Origin: Acanthococcus lagerstroemiae
Lineage: Eukaryota > Arthropoda > Insecta > Hemiptera > Eriococcidae
Direction: 5' to 3'
DNA length: 64,000 nt
Assembly (NCBI GenBank): GCA_031841125.1
Contig: CM063107.1
Span: 23,950,499-24,014,498, forward strand
The notes under the pieces are model-generated. The model ran no database searches and was not told where the DNA came from. It worked only from the letters and a program-made list of their open reading frames with translations. Positions 10,871 to 20,835 of the stretch are shown in pieces (the first letter of the stretch is position 1; every line of letters begins with the position of its first letter). The translations under genes were made by a program, and so were the position numbers.

Positions 10871-13139
10871 TCTACTTTTGCCAAATAGTGTTTTATTATT
10901 TTAATATTAGCACCCCTCTAACACCACCTCTCTCTTTGTTCAAGACTAGACCCCCCTCTCGAACACTAGGCTGGCTACGCCACTCCTATTCTATATCTCA
11001 AGATTCTAGATGATCGTGTGGGAAAAATTTGGAAACTTCGCTTCATATTCACACCAGCATTATCGAAATTGGAAATCACACGTGCGTGAAAAGCTGAATT
11101 AATTGCAATCCGGTGTTACATAACTCCGAACACACTTGACATGTTCTCATTCATTTCCATGTACACGAGCTCGCGGGCTCTACTTCAAATCAACCGTAAT
11201 TCAAAATTTCCAAATCATCCTCTGACCATGTAGCATTTCACAGAACAAAATCCTAATTTACAACTGGAATGCAGCTCACCACTTTCTAATTATAAAAGTT
11301 TCCGATCGGCCGATGCGAGGTAAACGCGTAAACCAAAACCGAATTTCCAGCTGAAGTGCGAGGTGATCAGCCGAGAAAGAGGATGCAGCTCGGGTGTCCG
11401 AATGTGGAAATGGAAACGCTGCGACCGCGATTGCATGAACCAGTGTAATCTCTTGTAATCCGTCGTCTCCGTGACACCGTGTAGTTCCTCGTCATCACGA
11501 TAACGAATGTCGGGAGTTCGAGCCTCTTTTGCAGTCTAGCACCGTACCCTTCCCGAACCGGTTCTACAGCCGTTTCGGAAAACCGCCGCGCACCTTCACC
11601 CAGTTATCATTGAAACGAGATCTTCGAACTTTTTGTCAACATCCTCGCCACATCACGAACTTCTTTGACGTAAACAGGCCGGCCAGCGGTCAAACTCCCA
11701 GCCCCCCAGGTCCAGCAGTCTGGTAGACTATAACCACCAAAAAAATGTTATTTTCTTTACCCCATCCACTTTCTAAACGTCCGGTTGTTACAAAATCGTC
11801 GTTGGTTTTTGCTTCGTCCGCCGTTCCTCTTCGGCTTCGACACGAACCTGCACCAATTCCCCTTGAGCAAAAGATCGGCTAACCGCAATTACTTTTGTAA
11901 CCCGAGGAACACGTTGGACGGTGCCCGTTCTTCTCTTTCAGCGGCGAGGGGAAGCTATCGTAACGACAATTAAACAAGCCAGGAAGCTATTACGTGGTGC
12001 CGGGAGGTGTGTACACTGTACAGTGGATCGAATAAACAGAGAAAAAAACTATTCCGAGAATCCTCGTAGAAAGGTGTTATCTTACTCACCGCGTACAGGT
12101 ACCTACCCAGTATTTACATGAGGTAACCTGCAAATATACGAACTTTCGATGCACCTCTGTTGTATAAATTGTCTTATCGATGGTAATGCAACAGAGCATG
12201 TATAAAAGGCGTAATATTTTTCTTATATTTTCGAATATGTGTAGTAGATGCGACAAAAAAGCGATTGCTCGACGACCTCTAGACCATATAAAATTACAAA
12301 GTCTCCTCGGCTGGTATTTGTTTTCCTCGTCCATTTATCACTAGTACTGTATACCCACTTGGTATAATGTGTGTGCGAAGTGAAGTACCGTCGCAGCTGA
12401 GGCGGACATGAGGGACGAGGCTACTAAATGGATTATTCTGCATATTTACGTTTGCAGCCGCTGGGTTACTTAATTACATGGAAACAAGCCTAGACTCCAT
12501 ATCGTCTCGAAGGTGCGATCTTCGTAAAATGTTCACGGATTACGCAATCCTGCTCGCTTCCAGCAATGTAGGTAAACAGTAACACTACCGTAAAATGGAT
12601 GATTACGGTGGCACAATAACATAGTATGATAGAAATTTCATGTTCAAAATACTAACTCTCTGGAAATGGCCGACCCGGTGCGATGATGTCGCCGAGCGAG
12701 CGAGTATTTGTTAATAAAGTGATGATTTTTCTAGTAAATGAAGGAGTCGGGCGATAAAGCAAACGGCTTACATTGTACACCGGGTGCATACCTGCAAATC
12801 GTGATAAGTTCGGGCTTATCTATTTTATGATATTATTAGCTCGCTTGTTCTTCCATTTGTAAAACGTGAGTACTTCTGCGTAACTAATATGTCGCTGAAA
12901 AATGCGGTATTTTCTGTATCACAGCCGCACAGTGCTCGCCAGCATGTACCTGTGTGAAACAGGAAACATGTTTGTATAAATGCGTGGCTCTGTAGCTGCC
13001 CCTAATAGAGACATCATGAGTCCGTGTTTTCAATAATCTAAACAAGGCTGCGAATTAATTTCAGATTATAAATCTTTAAGCCGACTTTGGTACTGGTAAT
13101 TTCTTTAAAACTGTGATGCGGGTTTCCAATTGAACAGCT
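10871..13139. other. 2.3 kb without recognised genes
   Basis: The interval is fairly balanced in composition at 11.2-12.1 kb and has no obvious internal repeat. Frames of 60-80 codons occur on both strands but match no family I know. It may be unique host DNA, for example intron or regulatory sequence. Confidence 0.4.
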
Positions 13140-13491
13140 TTTCCTACTGGGGCTTGACAGGAAACATGCAAGGCTCGTGGTCGGACTACTAACTGGTCGT
13201 AGGGCCACAAAACACATGTGGTATAAGATAGGATCGGTGAAAAGCAGCTCCTGTAGATACTGTGGAGGAGAGGAAGGAACCTCGATCTATCATATGTCAA
13301 TGTCCAGCAATGGACGGAACAAGACCCGAAGCACTGGGACTGGAGTATCCTGCACCCAGTGAAGTCAAAGGAATCCTTTCTCTAATTTTTACTCTCAACC
13401 CGAGTCCTGCAATCCGCTCTTTCGAGCATTACCTCAGAGACGTTGGGGAGGCAGTTAGGGCCGTCTTAGCCCTCTTCCATTCTTGCTGAAA
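13140..13491 (+). pseudogene. LINE 3' coding tail with zinc-knuckle, frameshifted
   Basis: The frame reads HARLVVGLLTGRRATKHMWY followed by CRYCGGEEGTSIYH, then shifts by one base near 13295 and continues ICQCPAMDGTRPEALGLEYP. Together these give the C-x2-C..H..C knuckle typical of the end of R1/Jockey-group LINE proteins. The second frame runs on through PSPAIRSFEHYLRDVGEAVR to a TGA at 13487-13489. From about 13365 the same DNA is the antisense of a tRNA-headed SINE, so the last 40 codons of the LINE frame and the SINE body overlap on opposite strands. The 5' part of this LINE is missing. It may belong to the same family as the broken LINE ending at 9667, but no overlapping sequence proves this. 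Confidence 0.75.
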
Positions 13492-13592
13492 ACCCGGCCT
13501 AGGTCGAAATGTAGCGAGTTGCTACGTGGGCTCGAACCCGGGACCTCCGGAATCAGAGACCAGCGCGCTATCCACTCGGCCAACCAGACCCC
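13365..13592 (-). mobile_element. tRNA-headed SINE, copy 2 (longest body)
   Basis: Read on the minus strand, it starts GGGGTCTGGTTGGCCGAGTG, has the B box GGTTCGAGCCC, then the body CGACCTAGGCCGGG, AGAGGGCTAAGACGGCC and CTCGGGTTGAGAG. It keeps the body section that copy 1 lacks. At its 3' end it merges without a visible joint into the LINE tail described at 13140-13491, because the SINE body is the reverse complement of that coding tail. Confidence 0.85.
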
Positions 13593-14678
13593 AAATCAAA
13601 GGGATAGAACTCAAATAAAGTCTCACTTTGGCTATAAAAGTGAGGCTACTGAGCTGATCCTTAACAGAAACTTGAGTGCAATGGACTACAAAGTTTGAGC
13701 ACTCAGCGCATACAGCGCCACTTCACATAAATGTAAGTAATTGAACAGCTCTTTGCCAAAATGGCCTGAATTAGTTTTTGTCGAAAGTGAGTTTGATAGC
13801 CATCTTCTGGTACAAAGTAGAAGCTATAAAAGGTCCTCACGGCCACCTATCTCTATTTGAAGGCCCTATAAGCTAATGTGACAACATCGAATTCGACCTA
13901 CTATGGTAGATGTTTTGATGTGCGAGCGGCAAGATGTAATGGTATCGCACTTCGTCCTCTATCCGACTTTTTTCTTTATGATATTTATTGCCTTATCAGG
14001 CTATAATCATACATATTTTACAATAAGTGCTGATGGGTGGCACGGGTATGTTCGATTAGTAATCGATTGATTGCCGCCTTCATTACTTGATTTTGTCTGC
14101 AGATTCGTCCAATACGATTTGTCCAGTCGGTAGTGTTTTTTTTCCACTGCTAGAGTTTCCGCATTCCGTGTTGAGTGATATTTATTTTGATTCTGTGATC
14201 CTTTGTAGTTTGGTGCATGGTTTGCAGTTGGGTGGCGACGACGATTGGATTGATTGTCTGGATTTTCAATTGCTGGAAAATTTCTTTCGCTGTGTTTTTA
14301 GCTTTATTGATTTCTAATGCTTTTGTAATGTATAGATAGTTCAAGATGTTTTAATTGTTTTGAACTGCTACTGAATTAGTTCTCTAACTGGGGCCAAAGC
14401 TTTTGAGAAGTTGGGGGGGGGGAAGTCGCTCGTTTTATTTTCCTTCGAGACTGGAGCTTTTAGTGAAGAATTTGGTTGATTAGTATAGCTAGTGATTATC
14501 TGAATTTGAATTCGTTTGGTTCATTTGTTCCATATTTTCAGAAGATGAATTGAAATCTTGGTCTAGATCTTCATGTGGTTCTAAGTGAGTTCTTGGGTCC
14601 ACGTATTAATTTGCAAACAACTGCAACTTGTTCTACAATGAACCGATTCCATTGAGAGTTGACTCAAAAAATCGAATC

Positions 14679-14935
14679 TGAGTACCGCAGTACCGCTCGC
14701 TTTGGAGCGGTAATTTGAGTACCGCAGTACCGCTCGCTTTGTAGGCGGTAGCGGTAATTTGAGTCCCGCAGCACCGTTCGCTGTGGAGACGGTAGCGGTA
14801 ATTTGAGTACCGCAGTACCGCTCACTTTGGAGGCGGTAGTGGTAATTTGAGTACCGCAGTACCGCTCGCTTTGGAGGCGGTAGCGGTAATCTGAGTACCG
14901 CAGTACCGCTCAATTTGGAGGCGGTAGCGGTAATT
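14679..14935. repeat. minisatellite, six copies of a 44-bp unit
   Basis: The unit runs TGAGTACCGCAGTACCGCTC followed by GCTTTGGAGGCGGTAGCGGTAATT. Five copies are 44 bp and the first is 37 bp through loss of an internal 7 bases. GCGGTA and TACCGC recur in both orientations, so each unit can form a hairpin. A 123-codon minus-strand frame crosses it but is only the repeat read through. Confidence 0.95.
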
Positions 14936-14984
14936 ATTTGCCGAAAAATCAATTGACCGCGATTATTTTGCGGATTGTGTCAAA

Positions 14985-15252
14985 ATCCAAATTGATAACG
15001 AACATATACACCACGAAATCATAAAACTAAAAAAAAAATAATTATAATAAATAATTTATCTAATATTATATTAATAAAAAATATAAATATTAACTTTATT
15101 AATAAAATTATAAATATAATATCTAAATATTCAACTATAAATAAAATTATAAATATTAAAGATCTAAATTCAACATTAAATCCAGAAATTAATTCAGATT
15201 CACTTTCAAAAAAATCAAAAGGAATTCGAATAATTTCAACTATCACTACTGC
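14985..15252 (-). pseudogene. nad1: nuclear fossil of mitochondrial nad1 (NUMT)
   Basis: The minus-strand frame gives PFDFFESESELISGFNVEF, the signature loop of NADH dehydrogenase subunit 1 (complex I, inner mitochondrial membrane), then VEYLDIIFIILLIKLIF, a hydrophobic helix. The standard code stops at TGA 15019-15021. Reading TGA as Trp gives LVLWFRG, which fits the W-x-R-G motif near the subunit 1 C-terminus, so the source used a mitochondrial code. The piece is extremely AT-rich, unlike its flanks. It covers only the C-terminal third. The upstream end joins a reverse-transcriptase scrap without a gap. It cannot be functional in the nucleus. Confidence 0.9.
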
Positions 15253-15312
15253 TAAAACCTTTAATAGCTCATTATCAGTTTCATCTGGGCCCAGGGCCTT
15301 ATTTGGATTCAA
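15253..15312 (-). pseudogene. reverse-transcriptase scrap fused to the nad1 fossil
   Basis: The 20 codons NPNKALGPDETDNELLKVLA match the motif that opens the LINE reverse-transcriptase domain (K-A-x-GPD-x4-E-LLK). The frame continues directly into the nad1 fossil. It is too short to assign to a clade, though RTE-like is plausible. Confidence 0.6.
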
Positions 15313-17334
15313 GTATCACTTCGAAAACGTTTGATTCCAAAATGGGCCGTCCGGTTCCTTGACAGGCGCAAGAGTTGGTTTTTTTTTGGAACTATGTGCA
15401 CGCTCAGACTGCCTTGGGCGGAGTAGACGTTTCCATAGTATTTAATTGTCAGTTCTGATCTGATCTGATCGATCACAATACTTGGAGACAATTTTATAGT
15501 CTCAACGTGCGCCCCTCCACAGTTTCTGCTTTCCCCTAAAGAGTTATCTCGGTACGTCTTTTTTTCGATCGAATTGTGTATTTGTGTACCTAATATCGGG
15601 AAGTTCTTTACACGAACTATGGTCAAATTCATATAGAGTTCAGATGCGGAAGACAGAAGATGAGGCATAATTTACTCCATCCTCGTTGACGAGCAACCGA
15701 ATCGACCGCATCGTCGCAGTCGAACTGCGATAAAACGCCATGCTGCAATGAAACCACTCCATCGAGATCTTCTCACGAGTCATCTCGTTCCATTCCAAAA
15801 ACCGACCAGATCTGATCGATAATCTTCGCGCAGTCACTTTCATTTTCACGATTCCACACGATAAATCTGCATTCGTACGCCTATAAAAATTAGACAGTGA
15901 TATATTGAGAGAGATCCACTATAACTTCGCAGCACACTTGCACACCATTTTGTGTCTTCTTCCTAATAAGGATTTTAATATGAACTCGCCAAAGCAAAAT
16001 CCGACTGGAATAAATACTTTGTAGTCCGATTACAAATGACCTACCGTCATAACGCCTCATAATCACCTTCGGTTCATTAAAATTTACCGGAAAATTATCG
16101 CAAACATGGACAACAGAAAACTGGCGCGAAGTTTGTCTTCATTTAGAGACTTTTGCTGACGCAAATGTCTTCTTTTTTTCCTCCTCGATTTTGAGCGACT
16201 TTTAAGAAATAAAAGCGGCTGTATGGAATGCCGCAAGTAACGAAATCGTGCGGAAGAAATAAATTGATATTCAGCGGGCACCATTTTCGAAGAGTTCTTT
16301 TCTCAGCTTTGATGAATTACTTCTCTGAAATGACGTTATAACCGTATTCAAATGAATTCGATTTGAGCGACTATCAATTTAATCGAATTCGGATTCAGTG
16401 ACAGCCTTCGTGAATCAGTTTCTTACATCCCGAACAGTTCAGATATTATAAAAGAATGTAACCAGCTCGATGAATCCTAAGCGTGAAAGTTAAAGGATAG
16501 CTGAGTGGTCTGTTGCTGTATGAGTTGTGCGTGTCGGTATAAATAAATAAATTCGTAAATGTTTTTATTACAGGTTCACCCCGTCACCTATACATTTATT
16601 GCTCAGTTCTGTTATACGGCAGAAAAAAAAGAAGAAAAAAAAAACGATTAGGTGTTGGATCGTTGCGAAAATACGCACTGGAGACAATAAGAGCATGAGT
16701 ATGTGTCTGTAATGAAATAGTAAGAATCTAAAATTAATTGTATTCTTTGTTTCTGGCTACATCATGAACACTGAGAAATAGTAGGTATTGAGTTACACTT
16801 TCTCCAGTTCAAAAACAAGCATCACAGTAACTTCTTGGGGGTATAGGAATCAATTTTTCCTTCGGCAAAATTTCAAGCAATAATGAAAAATAATACTCAA
16901 TAGCCTCTTCCTCAGAACACCCGTCTGCAATTGCTCCTTCACTTTCCATCTGATTTCTCACTATGACGAAAATTGTGTACAGAGGTGCAAATCGCCCTCA
17001 TCCTGCTCTTAGTTCAAAATGTTTCATCTAGCTTCGTCCATATAACTGATCTGCTACCTATACTAAATATTATATACCAGGCCTATTTAATACAGCAAGT
17101 GGGTAGGCCACAGCGAAGGAAGTCCTAAAAATTTTCTCTCTTTTGTGGCGTCAAAATTTTCGAATTCAAATGAATATTAGCATAGGGGGAGAAGAAAATA
17201 TTTTCCAACATTGATGATGGTTTTAACTCTTACTGTATTTTGGTATACAAAAATAAGGGTCCAAAATTGTGCTAAAAATAATGATATTTACGTTTCGCTT
17301 AAGGGGCCGACTAGGTATCTGAGAAAATTCAACG
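15313..17334. other. 2 kb interval; two unassigned minus-strand frames at 15309-15849
   Basis: Two adjoining minus-strand frames (119 codons ending at 15309, 69 codons starting at 15849) overlap by about 30 bases in different frames. They show no domain I recognise. The rest is AT-rich with a poly-A-like run near 16620. Nothing else is supported. Confidence 0.35.
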
Positions 17335-17475
17335 ACCATTTGAGGTTTATGTAAATCTGCTCAAATACCTTCAAGACTCTTGCAGATTTGTTTTAGGCTC
17401 TTCAAGACTTCTTTAAGACTCTTGCAGACCCATGTTTTAGATTCTTAAAGGTTTTTTAAGATACCTTAAAGACTT
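17335..17475. repeat. left arm of a large inverted repeat (TCAAGACT words)
   Basis: TTCAAGACT, TTAAGACT and TCTTGCAGA recur about every 25-35 bases. ATGTTTTAGATTCTTAAAGG here matches the reverse complement of 20740-20765. Together with 20590-20835 it brackets several nested transposons. Confidence 0.5.
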
Positions 17476-17501
17476 TTTAATACACAGTTATACTTTGGAT
17501 A

Positions 17502-17790
17502 CATAGGCGCCGACTTATGGAAAATATGGGGGGGGGGAGGCAGAATCCGTCGGAGCGGGGTTTTTCTTTGATTATTTTATTGAGATGCGTTTGATATTTC
17601 GGTATTATCGATTTTATTCTTCTCCGTTTTCTTTTTTTCTCTTCTTTTTTGTTAAATTTAAACATTGATGGTAAAATTTGTTCTACGTTTTACATTTTTG
17701 AGTTTGAAATATTGGGGGGGGCGCCCCTTCAAAGTTTTAATGGTAGGGCGGAGCCCCCCCCCCCCCCCAAGTGCCAAGTCCGCGCCTATG
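17502..17790. mobile_element. hAT-like MITE with G/C-run subtermini
   Basis: The left end is CATAGGCGCCGACTTATGG and the right end on the other strand is CATAGGCGCGGACTTGGCAC. The flanks TTTGGATA and CTTGGATA form a 7-of-8 target duplication. Runs of G (C at the right) lie just inside each end. There is no coding capacity. Confidence 0.8.
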
Positions 17791-18413
17791 CTTGGATATA
17801 ATCTATACATGGATATATAATTAATTCGCCATTTTAATTGCTAAAAGTCAGTTAAAAATCGTCCAGATTTTTTCAAGATGAATTCAATCTTTCCAACTTT
17901 CGGTTACATTTTCGGTGTTCACATGTAAATGGACACGCAGTACCTCATAAAAATAATGCAAATCAACTGATAAAACAGTAGGTATTTTGGATTTTCTTGA
18001 ATTTTGCAATTCTGAAACTGCTATCTTATAGAAAATTCTTAATATGAATAGTCAAATAGATAAATAATAAATGCCGCATGATTCTAAAGTTGATCTAGAA
18101 GACTGAATCCAAACCTTCAATCAAATTTCTAAAAAAGTTTTGGAAGTTCAAGTTATATAACAGGTTTTTGAATTAACTTCCTGCAATTAGATTGGCGATC
18201 GACTGTTTCCTCGTAGGAACCATAGATAGCTCTTTGAGGTTCTTTGATGAGATCTGCTAGCGTTCTTTCAGATTCGCCAGTAGCAACATGTTTGGATGAG
18301 TCTTTTTTAGTAAATTTGGAAAATCCTTTTAGTTGAACCTGTCTATACAGGGTGTCTCGTTTGCAATGACACCCCCCCTTCCACCTGGAACGTAAGAAAC
18401 CAACCCTGACAAT

Positions 18414-18820
18414 CAGGGATGATAAGTCAGCCATAAGCTATAAGATTTAGGCCATAAGCTGAAGGTTTTTGGGCAATTAAGTCAGTCATAAGTTTAAGCC
18501 AAATGTGCTGTAAACTATATGCCTTAAGCATAGGCCATATTTTTTCGGCTGATTTACGATATTTTTTTATGTTCCAACATCAGAGAACAATATTAATACA
18601 TATTTTGTTTTTCACTAGTTTCTAATTTCCATTTTTTTTGTTTCTCAAATCCGAGGGGGGAAATATTTCGAGAAGAGTCGATATGAAGACATTTCAGTAG
18701 AAGATATTTTATAAGCCATAACCTTAAGCCAATCACCTCATAAGCTATAAGCATCAGCCATATTTTCAAGGTCGTAAGGAAAAGCCATAAGTTTAAGCTT
18801 TAGTGATTGGCTTATCGTAG
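18414..18820. mobile_element. AAGCCATAA-rich inverted element nested in the left arm
   Basis: GATAAGTCAGCCATAAGC at the left and GATAAGCCAATCACTAAAGC on the other strand at the right are imperfect inverted ends. The words ATAAGCC, CATAAGCTA and TTAAGCC are repeated more than ten times at both sides. It replaces about 75 bases that are present in the intact right arm of the host element. The transposon class is unclear. Confidence 0.6.
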
Positions 18821-18988
18821 TTTTCGATCTTTGAATTTCTTTTTCTTTTCACGACTGGAGACAGACAGAAAAATTGTACCAATAGGTAATAGTGGAGGGC
18901 ACTGCTGGTAACGACGAAAAAAAATGGTCGGAATCGGTTCAACAGGGTGTTCATAAAATCAATTTTAGTACAAATTATATCAGAAAAT

Positions 18989-19180
18989 CGAGGTCTGGTT
19001 GGCCGAGTGGATATAGCAGGTCCCAGATTCGAGCCCACGTAGCAGCTCGCCAGAATTTTCGACCTAGGCCGGTTTCTCGGCCAGAAGGGAAGAGGGCTAA
19101 GACAGCCCTAACAGCCTCCCCGACATCACTGAAGTCATGCTCGAAAGGGTGGATTCCAGGGCTCGGGTGGAGAGCAAATT
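18989..19180 (+). mobile_element. tRNA-headed SINE, copy 3, with target duplication
   Basis: The head has GGTCTGGTTGGCCGAGTGG and a B box (GATTCGAGCCC) but has lost about 15 bases between them. The body is the same as the other copies, to AGAGCAAATT. AGAAAAT occurs at 18982-18988 and 19181-19187. The opposite arm of the host transposon (around 19795-19815, other strand) reads ATATCAGAAAATGTTCAC, which is the empty site with a single AGAAAAT. This fixes both boundaries. Confidence 0.92.
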
Positions 19181-20589
19181 AGAAAATGTTCACATATTTT
19201 CAATTACTCGTGAAACGTCCCTCTTAAGCTACTGTTTTTTTATTTGCAATAGATTATATAATTAAATTCCCCATAAAAGAAGGTGATTAGCAATTTTCTT
19301 GCATCTGGATTAGGAACTGCTTAAAATAAGAGTTCAAGATATCCCCGTTAAGAATTATTACTTTTTAACACAGGTTTACAGATCTCATGAAGATAATAAT
19401 CATCTTCTTCAGTTACTTTACCACTTCGCAGAATTATATCGTTTATGGGTCTTATTCACCTCCATCTTTTCATCTATTTACCCCATATTTGAAATTGAGG
19501 TTCAAGCAATGAGGGGGGGGGGGGTTCTAGTATTTTGTAAAATTCAATGTGGGTATCCAATAACTGGTTCCAAAGGTCGCTAAATTCGTTTTTGGTAACA
19601 TTTTGGCGATATTCCCTGAACTGTGGCGCATACCAATGGGAGGAGGTGCAAGATGACAGTGGTGGTAATCACACAGAAAAAAAATTAAAAATCATGGAAA
19701 GTGGTAGAACATGATTTTCATAAAATTAATTTCCCTTGGTACAAAATTGTATTGGGGAGTGGGCAAGTTTCACTGGAAATTGAAAGAATGTGAACATTTT
19801 CTGATATATTTTGTATGAAAATTGATTTTATGAACACTGTGTTGAACCGAGTTCGACCATTTTTTTTCTCTGTTGATACCACAACTGCCCTCTACTACTG
19901 GTACCATTTTTCTGTCTATCCCTAGTCATGAGAAGAAAAAAAAAAATTCAGAGATAGAAAACTTTTCAAAATTTGACAATAACTCAGTCCCTTCAAAAGT
20001 AAAAGTATGCACACACATCTACATATTATTGGGGTAGGTTGCCTACTTACCTGGTGGAAGGGGGTCATTGCAAAAGAGACACCCTGTATAAGCCTGAAAA
20101 AGTCTTGAGCGAGGCTTGAAATCGATCTAAAACAATTTTGAAAGCATTTGAAACAGTCTAGCAGGCAAATACACTGCACCACCGATACCAGAAACTCATG
20201 TAAAATAACATGGAGCTAGTTCAGCGCTATTGTCAGCGTATACAACGTGTTCTAGCGACAAGGATTAGTCCTACAAAGATGACGCGTTGCGTATATGTTG
20301 AAAACGTGATTTTGAAAAACTCATAATTAATTAAGGATAAGATCAAAAATTTTGAAATTTTGTATTAAATACGTATTACGCATTTGTATACTACGTAGTT
20401 CAATCTTTTTTATTGCGCTGTTACTAATTGCCCTTGCGAAAAAATGAATTTTCGGCACACATATATTCAATACGAACCTAATGTAGCAACACAAGTGAAA
20501 GTGAGCTAGTACTAATCCTGACCGCTAGTTGCCTTTAAAAAACTCGGGAGATTCCGGCGTTGGTAGTGTAGTGTATTTGTTGAAGGTAT

Positions 20590-20835
20590 CTGAAACAGTC
20601 TTCAAGATATATTAGGCAGTCTGTAAGGTATATCTTAGAGAATCTGAATGAAGTCTTGAAGATTCTAGTTGAGCTTCGTATCAAACGAGTATAGAATATG
20701 TCTAGAAGAGTGTTATAAAAGAGTTAGACACATTTTTTACGACTATCTTGAAGAATCTAAAACATTATTGTAAGTCTTACAGAAGTACTGAAAGACTTGA
20801 AACATATTTGAAAAGTCCTAATGATTTCAAATTAA
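20590..20835. repeat. right arm of the large inverted repeat (AGTCTTGAAGA words)
   Basis: AGTCTTGAAGA, ATCTTGAAGAATC and AAAGACTTGAAAC recur and are the reverse complement of words at 17335-17475. The pair would bound an element of about 3.5 kb that now contains the MITE at 17502 and the long-TIR element at 18347. Confidence 0.5.

Larger units (their letters stand above)
18347..20092. mobile_element. long-TIR DNA element (TACAGGGTGTCTC ends), copy 1
   Basis: The ends TATACAGGGTGTCTCGTTTG and, on the other strand, TATACAGGGTGTCTCTTTTG are inverted. The similarity continues inward for roughly 300 bases: left 18826-18990 matches right 19790-19935, with words such as GACAGACAGAAAAAT. The left arm is interrupted by another repeat (18414-18820), and a SINE sits in the arm at 18989. 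The interior has no transposase, so the copy is non-autonomous. Related copies lie at 51450-52345 (opposite orientation) and 52350-53697. Confidence 0.8.

Noticed and set aside
11529..12121. Frames of 62-66 codons at 11.5-12.1 kb as exons of a host gene
   Set aside because: No consistent splice signals or recognisable protein similarity could be read across them.
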